Shown here in pieces: positions 58,942 through 64,000 of a stretch of DNA of 64,000 bases (the stretch's first letter is position 1; each line of letters opens with the position of its first letter). Below the pieces are notes generated by a model, which saw nothing but the letters and a program-made list of their open reading frames with translations, had not been told where the DNA came from and ran no database searches. Origin of the DNA: UBA940 sp031548515 (GTDB taxonomy: Bacteria > Bacteroidota > Bacteroidia > Bacteroidales > Rikenellaceae); assembly GCA_031548515.1 (NCBI GenBank), contig JAVBRB010000001.1, positions 119,631 to 183,630 of the forward strand, in the 5' to 3' direction. Position numbers and translations under genes: made by a program.

Positions 58942-58999
58942 CATCGTGTTACAAATCCGGTAAAACGGAAAAATCAGGAGGTGAGCCGAGACAAAAAAA

Positions 59000-59035
59000 A
59001 GAGCCGTCTCTGAAAAAGCGGCTCTCTTTATATGC
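59000..59035 (-). terminator. Terminator of the fimbrillin-PCMD operon
   Basis: AGAGCCG (59000-59006) pairs with CGGCTCT (59029-59035). On the minus strand a T-rich tract (complement of the A-run at 58993-59000) follows. Confidence 0.75.
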
Positions 59036-59046
59036 AAAAATCCAGA

Positions 59047-60513
59047 TTAAGGGACATATTCGAAATTGGGATAAACCCAGATCTTCCTTATCCAGTTGTT
59101 ATAACCGACAGTACCCGAAACCGGATGAAACGTAACATAAACTCCGTCGCCCAACTGGATGTTGTATCTACTGCCGTTTTTGGCATCGCCGTTAGCTTCG
59201 TCGAACACTCTCCAACCGTAGCCTGTAAGGTTCTCCTGCATCTGGAAATAAGGGGTGGACGAGAGGTTGTAATTACCCGCACCGACTGCTGCAAAACGCA
59301 TTTGCCTGTATGAATCCACAGATGCGCTTTGGGGACCTGAAGCATCTATCGCGATTCTGGCATAGCGGCTGGCGGGAGTATAATCGGGATGGGTGTTATA
59401 GTTCAGGAACGGCAGCTTGATACATCCGCGGTCACTGTCCGCCAACTTGAGCGCCAATTGCAAACTGGTATTGCCGCCGTCGTTGTTTATCGAGACTTTC
59501 GAATTGCTCGTAATAGTATGTCCGCATGATATGAACGACGAGCTGCTTTGGGTAACGCCTTGCGTAAAATCCACGTAGAAAGGCACCAGCAAGCCAAGTT
59601 TATGTACCTGCGCCCTCTGGAAATCGACACCTTTATTCAATGTCATTGTTACGGAAGCTCCTTGATCGGTCGTCAGTTCTATTGTAAAAGTGTGCGAAGA
59701 CAGGTCCGCCACGGGCATCGGCACGTAGATATAACCGTCAGTTATGTCAAAACCACCTTCGATATTGATCGTCACCGAAGAACTGGTGTTGCTCATCGTA
59801 TAGTCTCCGGTAGTGATATCGACACTGCAGTCCCCCGAAAGCGCAGCGCCGCCATTGTCGGTAATCTTCATCTGCGTTATCCTTTGCGGCGACATCAGAT
59901 TACAGGCCAGGAATATCTTGGCATACGAAAAAACGTGGCTGTAGGAAAAACCGGCCTTTTCGCCGAATCTCTGTACACCATTAGCATCGAGCCAGGTAAC
60001 CGGTTCCCTGTAGGACACCTTATCAGCCACCATCACTGCGTTGGGATCCAACTCGTTGGGCCTGACAGTCCGCGTTGCCGGGAGGGTTACCTTGACGTAT
60101 GGAAATGTAGAGCCGGTATCCTCGGTGTACGGATAATAGGAATAATAGTCATACTTGCCGGCATTGCTGTGCGGCATCTGCCACTCCTTCATCTCGCCAT
60201 CGAAATCGGCAGAGGCAGATGGAGACAGATTGACATTTTTCAACTTAACGTTGGATGCAGAAGGAGCGGACGTACCCGCAGGAACCATATAGAACCCCAC
60301 TTCGTCCAAAGGACTCCAACGGAAAATGCCGTCGGTGCCGAGTTCGGCACGGGTAGAGCCTTGGCCGGCATTGATCGAAAAACTATAGCTTCCTCCGCTT
60401 TCCCCTCCGGGTTCTAATCCGGCTACAGCCGTATCTTCACCGTCGTATGAGCATCCTGCCAACAGAACCGCCGCAAACACTCCTAAACCGTATCTTACAA
60501 TATTACGCATCAT
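59047..60513 (-). CDS. Fimbrillin-like lipoprotein
   Basis: The 488-residue lipoprotein (signal ending V-L-L-A-G-C) has the pattern of Bacteroidetes fimbrillin-family/Mfa-like proteins. After the lipid anchor come S-Y-S-F-S-I-N-A-G-Q-G-S-T-R-A-E-L and F-R-W-S-P-L-D-E-V-G-F-Y. A conserved stretch with H-V-F-S-Y-A-K-I-F follows, then T-L-N-K-G-V-D-F-Q-R-A-Q-V-H-K-L-G. The T-R-A-E region is a plausible Arg-specific maturation site like that used for fimbrillins elsewhere. The C-terminal third resembles a lectin- or jelly-roll-like domain. It is the last gene of the operon and is followed by a terminator. Confidence 0.78.
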   Translation of the reverse strand: MMRNIVRYGLGVFAAVLLAGCSYDGEDTAVAGLEPGGESGGSYSFSINAGQGSTRAELGTDGIFRWSPLDEVGFYMVPAGTSAPSASNVKLKNVNLSPSASADFDGEMKEWQMPHSNAGKYDYYSYYPYTEDTGSTFPYVKVTLPATRTVRPNELDPNAVMVADKVSYREPVTWLDANGVQRFGEKAGFSYSHVFSYAKIFLACNLMSPQRITQMKITDNGGAALSGDCSVDITTGDYTMSNTSSSVTINIEGGFDITDGYIYVPMPVADLSSHTFTIELTTDQGASVTMTLNKGVDFQRAQVHKLGLLVPFYVDFTQGVTQSSSSFISCGHTITSNSKVSINNDGGNTSLQLALKLADSDRGCIKLPFLNYNTHPDYTPASRYARIAIDASGPQSASVDSYRQMRFAAVGAGNYNLSSTPYFQMQENLTGYGWRVFDEANGDAKNGSRYNIQLGDGVYVTFHPVSGTVGYNNWIRKIWVYPNFEYVP

Positions 60514-60540
60514 GATCTTTATTTGGTTTTACGGTTTCAG

Positions 60541-61296
60541 TTAAAAAACGCCCCAGTTACCTCCGGGAGCGATCTGTCCGATGATGGACTCACCCAAATA
60601 GATATAATAGGTACGCGCTCCGGCAGCTTCGTTATAAGCGAAACGCACCATGTGCCATTCGCCGGCTTTGATACCCACAAGCGTTTTGTTCAAGGTATAG
60701 TCTTCGCCGTCGATCGTGGCCGTCAGTGTAATTTCCATTTCCGACTCACTGCCGGTAGTGCGGAAGTATCCTGCCCTTGATTCATTCCGGCCGAAAACCA
60801 GTTGCCCGCCGCCGACGGTTATGGTCACATCGGCATCGGTCAGATACTCCTGCATCCCCTCGCTGTAACACACCGTCACCTTGATATTGCCAAGCGTACA
60901 GGTCACTGGACCGACGTATGTAACTTCTCCTCCGGATATCTCGAACTCCTCTGAGGCAGCATACCACGGGGTTTCCCATCCGGCAGCATCCACAGGCTCG
61001 GGCGAACATATTTCAAGTGTGTATGTGCCCGCTTCAAGTTTATAATCGTCCGGGCGGAGCGAGAACGGGTCCCATTCTTCGACGAGTTGGCCTCCGGAAT
61101 CATATACGCGCAAGATGAAATCCTCTGTCGCAATGGCGCGTGTAGGAACGTCTGTCTCGTCAGTCGAAACGGCTATCGAAGCAAGGTCGAGTGTTCCGTA
61201 TGCATCCTGCGGCAGGGCATCGCCCCCTTCGCGGCCGCATGAAACAGCCGCAAAGGCTGCTGCCGCAATTATCACAAATCTCAAATTCCCCATCAT
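60541..61296 (-). CDS. DUF4493-type lipoprotein
   Basis: The 251-residue lipoprotein (signal ending A-A-V-S-C) has a DUF4493-like beta-domain: G-T-L-D-L-A-S-I-A-V near residue 34, D-F-I-L-R-V-Y-D, Y-K-L-E-A-G-T-Y-T-L-E-I-C-S and Y-V-G-P-V-T-C-T-L-G-N-I-K-V. These proteins are often encoded beside fimbrillins and PCMD proteins and may form pilus tips or carbohydrate-binding parts. It lies 27 bases before the fimbrillin-like gene. Confidence 0.75.
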   Translation of the reverse strand: MMGNLRFVIIAAAAFAAVSCGREGGDALPQDAYGTLDLASIAVSTDETDVPTRAIATEDFILRVYDSGGQLVEEWDPFSLRPDDYKLEAGTYTLEICSPEPVDAAGWETPWYAASEEFEISGGEVTYVGPVTCTLGNIKVTVCYSEGMQEYLTDADVTITVGGGQLVFGRNESRAGYFRTTGSESEMEITLTATIDGEDYTLNKTLVGIKAGEWHMVRFAYNEAAGARTYYIYLGESIIGQIAPGGNWGVF

Positions 61297-61318
61297 TTCC
61301 TTTAAAATCTTCGGCGAA

Positions 61319-62962
61319 CTAATCCTGCAGGACTATTTCGTCATTGTAAATAAGCTCTATATCATCAAGATACATCCAACTCTTGGTACTACCCGTAAAA
61401 TAATCTCCATACATACTTGAACTCGCCACGATCACGATATGGGTAGGTACACGTTCCTGCGAGCGGTATTTCAAGTCGATGGTATACTGGGTCCAGTCGT
61501 CAACGGCCGCCGAACTCTGGAGTTCCCCGAACGCGATAATCCCCGGATCGGCATACCAGTCGATAAATGTTGATGTCTCTTTCGTGAATATCTGTTTCGG
61601 GGCGCTCCAATCAGTCAGCGCAACAAATACCCTGTATATATCGGCATCGTCTTTGGCCAGCCCGCCTCCGCCAGAATAATTCACAGTCCCCGCATTGGCC
61701 TTATACCAAAAACTCATCGAGGAGGGACGCGACGTGAATTCCCTGCCAAAGTTTATCTTGCCGTTCGTTCCCACGGTTTCGACATAGTCGCCCGAATACA
61801 TGTTCCCTGCCGCAAATTTAAGGACGATATAGGCGGACTGCAGTTTTGCCGACATTCTGCCTGCAGAACCGGGACGGGCCTCTTCCTCGGCAGTCGTAAC
61901 GCTCTTGTTCAACGTCATGGAACCCTGGTTTCCGCAATCCCAGAATTTGTCGGCTATATCCTTATAAAAATAATATCCGAGTTTCGGATTGCCGCTGCTG
62001 GAATACCCGTATTCTTCGAAACCGGCATTCTTCGGCTGTGCAGCGGTTTCGGTCGTGAACCCGACCGGGTTGCCTGTTAATTCTCCATCGAGCGAAAGAC
62101 AAACTTCATATCCGGTACCTGGTTCGAGGCCCGTGATCCGGCCTGAATAGTCGTATTCAGCATCCTGCGCAGCCGGAACATACGCCCACTCACCGGCTCC
62201 CGACTTACGCCAACCGAACTCGACAACCTCCGCATCCGATTCCAGGACCGTGGCGGTGACCTTAGCGAAGGTAGCCCAGATATTGCTCCTCGACAACTCG
62301 TTCGTACCGGTTCCCGTTTCTGCCACATAGAGATTCCATATCTCGGACTCGCCCCTATACTCCACTTTCACCTCGCGCACGCGGAATTGGTCGCCGCGTG
62401 TGGATTCCACGAAACTGACAGTTTGCCCATTCAAGTCGGGTGTCATTACAGTTTTATTCACAGGCGTGCTTTCAGGCCCCAGCTTAATGTTTTCGACAGT
62501 GATGTTTGACATATCCGTTCCAATGGGGACCTGGGCGAAAACGCTGCGGGAACTCTCTTCGAAACAGGCAGTTCCCACCTGATTCCCGATCTTGAAAATG
62601 CGTTCTATGGTCTGGGTCGACGAAATGGTCCATTTGTACTCGGCCACCGTCTTTATGGTCACCTGAAGCGGGGAAGAAAGGTCCACGACACTGCCTGCCG
62701 CTATGTCGCACACGCCCCCTTCCGGCAGCACCACTTTCGATATCTTCACATTTTTCGGATCCGCAGTTTCGAGCAGGTCCACAACCACCGTACTTTCATA
62801 CGTATTGATCACGGCGCTTTTCTGCCCTTCGGCCTCAAACTCTATGAAAACCCCTTTCACATCGGCAGGGGGGATATCTTTGTCTATGCATGAGCTGGCG
62901 GTCGCCGCGCAAAACGCCGCGATGACCATACTGAGAAACAGGTTGTATCTTTTTTGCATCAT
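61319..62962 (-). CDS. PCMD-domain lipoprotein
   Basis: The 547-residue lipoprotein has a signal ending T-A-S-S-C. Residues ~35-210 form one or two Ig-like domains and ~225-310 a fibronectin-III-like domain (Y-D-Y-S-G-R-I-T-G-L-E-P-G-T-G-Y-E-V-C). The C-terminal ~230 residues match the PCMD (putative carbohydrate metabolism) domain, with F-W-D-C-G-N-Q-G near residue 340, M-S-F-W-Y-K-A-N and the terminal S-W-M-Y-L-D-D-I-E-L-I-Y. That beta-sandwich resembles carbohydrate-binding modules. The protein may be an adhesin tip. Its end is closely similar to the partial gene at the window edge. Confidence 0.8.
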   Translation of the reverse strand: MMQKRYNLFLSMVIAAFCAATASSCIDKDIPPADVKGVFIEFEAEGQKSAVINTYESTVVVDLLETADPKNVKISKVVLPEGGVCDIAAGSVVDLSSPLQVTIKTVAEYKWTISSTQTIERIFKIGNQVGTACFEESSRSVFAQVPIGTDMSNITVENIKLGPESTPVNKTVMTPDLNGQTVSFVESTRGDQFRVREVKVEYRGESEIWNLYVAETGTGTNELSRSNIWATFAKVTATVLESDAEVVEFGWRKSGAGEWAYVPAAQDAEYDYSGRITGLEPGTGYEVCLSLDGELTGNPVGFTTETAAQPKNAGFEEYGYSSSGNPKLGYYFYKDIADKFWDCGNQGSMTLNKSVTTAEEEARPGSAGRMSAKLQSAYIVLKFAAGNMYSGDYVETVGTNGKINFGREFTSRPSSMSFWYKANAGTVNYSGGGGLAKDDADIYRVFVALTDWSAPKQIFTKETSTFIDWYADPGIIAFGELQSSAAVDDWTQYTIDLKYRSQERVPTHIVIVASSSMYGDYFTGSTKSWMYLDDIELIYNDEIVLQD

Positions 62963-62969
62963 ATGCTCT

Positions 62970-63788
62970 CTATAAATAGAACGTCATACCGAATGCTATT
63001 GACAAAAGGTCGAATCTGGTCGAAACATTGCTTGTTTTACGTCCGGCATCCTGTGCGACATTCGTTCCGGTCTGCGTAAATTTTTTCCATTCGTATCCGA
63101 GCAGCCCTATCTGAACTTCGATAGCGACAGAATTGGTAATAAACACGGTAGCACCTGGAACGAACCCGAGTTTAAAGTTCAGCGATTTCTGGTAAACCGA
63201 GGTCTTATAATCGGTGCCGTTGTCTGCCGTACCGTTATCCTCCCTCTGTTGTCCGCCGCCGATGCCCGCCTGTATCTCATTGAAGAACACGAAACGCTTG
63301 CTGGAACCCAGGGGCACATAGTACCTGTACGAAAGGAATCCCATGTAATTGTGATTCATATACTGGTAGCGGTCGATGAGCGGCTCGTCGGAGTCGGTAA
63401 GCGAACCCAGGTTGAGGTCGATGCTGTCCAGTTTAAACCAACTGCGACGGTACTGGAAACGCACCCCGATGGACTGGTTGTTGGCAAACACGTAATGCAA
63501 CATGGGACCCACGTTGATCGTATGGCCTTTGCTGTTGAAATCATTGACAATAAGCAGGTTGTAATCCTTATTATCGTGCTGTGAGTAAGAACCGTTGAGT
63601 CCGACCACCCAAAGGCCTTTCGGGATGATCGGCGTTTTGGTGTCGAAGGCAAGGCCCCTGTCGAATCTTTCGGCGCGCGTTTTCTTGGTTGTCGTCTGGC
63701 CGGCGGCCGTTTCTAACTGCTGAGCCTGCGCCGCGGAAAACACCGCGGCACAGGCTGCAAGCAAAACTATTTTTTTAATCATGTTCAA
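62970..63788 (-). CDS. Outer-membrane beta-barrel protein
   Basis: The 272-residue protein has a signal peptide (A-A-C-A-A-V-F-S-A-A-Q-A-Q) and alternating amphipathic strands rich in aromatic residues. It includes V-G-L-N-G-S-Y-S-Q-H-D-N, I-G-V-R-F-Q-Y-R-R-S-W-F-K and M-G-F-L-S-Y-R-Y-Y, ending L-L-S-I-A-F-G-M-T-F-Y-L, with a C-terminal aromatic strand as in outer-membrane proteins. It sits between two PCMD genes with 7-base gaps, so it is probably the anchor or export partner of those lipoproteins. Confidence 0.8.
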   Translation of the reverse strand: MNMIKKIVLLAACAAVFSAAQAQQLETAAGQTTTKKTRAERFDRGLAFDTKTPIIPKGLWVVGLNGSYSQHDNKDYNLLIVNDFNSKGHTINVGPMLHYVFANNQSIGVRFQYRRSWFKLDSIDLNLGSLTDSDEPLIDRYQYMNHNYMGFLSYRYYVPLGSSKRFVFFNEIQAGIGGGQQREDNGTADNGTDYKTSVYQKSLNFKLGFVPGATVFITNSVAIEVQIGLLGYEWKKFTQTGTNVAQDAGRKTSNVSTRFDLLSIAFGMTFYL

Positions 63789-63795
63789 AAAACTA

Positions 63796-64000
63796 CTATT
63801 CCTGTAAAGTAATGTTGTCGTTGTATATGAGTTCGAAGTCGTCGATGTACATTATGCTCGAAGTGCTTCCCGCGAAATAGTCGCCGTACATACTGGCACT
63901 GGCCACAACGACGATGTGAGTGGGAACGCGGTCCAGTGAACGGTACTTCAGATTTATGGTGTATTCGGTCCAGTTCGCAACATTAGACTCGACCACCAGT
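63796..64000 (-). CDS. PCMD-domain lipoprotein, C-terminal fragment (5' part beyond window)
   Basis: The last 67 codons of a second PCMD gene enter the window from the right. The sequence V-P-T-H-I-V-V-V-A-S-A-S-M-Y-G-D-Y-F-A-G then I-M-Y-I-D-D-F-E-L-I-Y is nearly the same as the end of the PCMD protein at 61319. The frame is open to the window edge, so the apparent internal GTG start is not real. The gene belongs to the same operon. Confidence 0.85.
   Translation of the reverse strand, partial: LVVESNVANWTEYTINLKYRSLDRVPTHIVVVASASMYGDYFAGSTSSIMYIDDFELIYNDNITLQE

Overview
The window looks like a chromosomal segment of an anaerobic, gut-type Bacteroidales bacterium. An Alistipes/Rikenellaceae-like relative is my best guess, but it is an inference. 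The evidence is threefold. Promoters of the Bacteroidetes form TTTG-N19-22-TAnnTTTG precede many genes. The metabolic set is anaerobic: pyruvate:ferredoxin oxidoreductase, a three-subunit fumarate reductase and a malic enzyme fused to a phosphotransacetylase-like domain. Several gene families are typical of Bacteroidetes: fimbrillin-like, PCMD, DUF4493, DUF3575/DUF3868 and BACON-type lipoproteins. Base composition is moderate to GC-rich in genes, with AT-rich stretches beside tRNA-Pro and tRNA-Leu.

Layout. 1-2.2 kb holds an M16 peptidase pair (catalytic plus non-catalytic). 2.4-9.2 kb holds nifJ, a secreted esterase, greA, obg and tRNA-Ser. 9.6-12.7 kb holds an ExbB/ExbD energy-transducing operon and a zinc-ribbon membrane protein. 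12.7-17.2 kb holds rnhA, a lipocalin, groES-groEL and a tRNA-His/rpsT/tRNA-Glu unit. 17.3-20.3 kb holds an FecBCD-type ABC importer. 20.4-23.2 kb holds tRNA-Pro, an AT-rich stretch with a tiny membrane-peptide ORF, a mosaic tyrS behind a hairpin-rich leader, and a LEA14-like lipoprotein. 23.2-28.7 kb holds two TlpA-like thiol proteins and frdCAB. 28.7-33.8 kb holds formyl-THF cyclo-ligase, two tandem S41 peptidase lipoproteins and a DHH phosphoesterase. 33.9-36.6 kb holds a lipoprotein, a NUDIX enzyme, surE and rplS. 36.7-39.4 kb holds a two-component system translationally coupled to cysE, then tRNA-Leu. 39.6-42 kb is the malic enzyme.

42.2-52.7 kb is the most unusual part. A membrane-anchored TPR/AraC-type regulator is followed, on the same strand, by a DUF3575 protein, a DUF3868/OmpA-like/TPR protein and a 1939-residue lipoprotein made of about 18 BACON-like repeats. 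It reads as one regulated surface-structure system. 53.3-58.9 kb encodes an RND efflux system whose pump is fused to a TolC-type outer-membrane factor through an internal signal-peptide-like segment. 59-64 kb is a tight minus-strand operon for envelope proteins: two PCMD lipoproteins flanking a beta-barrel, a DUF4493 lipoprotein and a fimbrillin-like lipoprotein. It continues past the window edge.

How the genes fit together. The core metabolic genes describe fermentation of sugars or peptides to acetate and succinate. The Exb operon and the ABC importer serve TonB-type uptake. The right third is devoted to surface display, adhesion and efflux. All functional calls come from reading the sequence and from recalled family knowledge; no database search was run.
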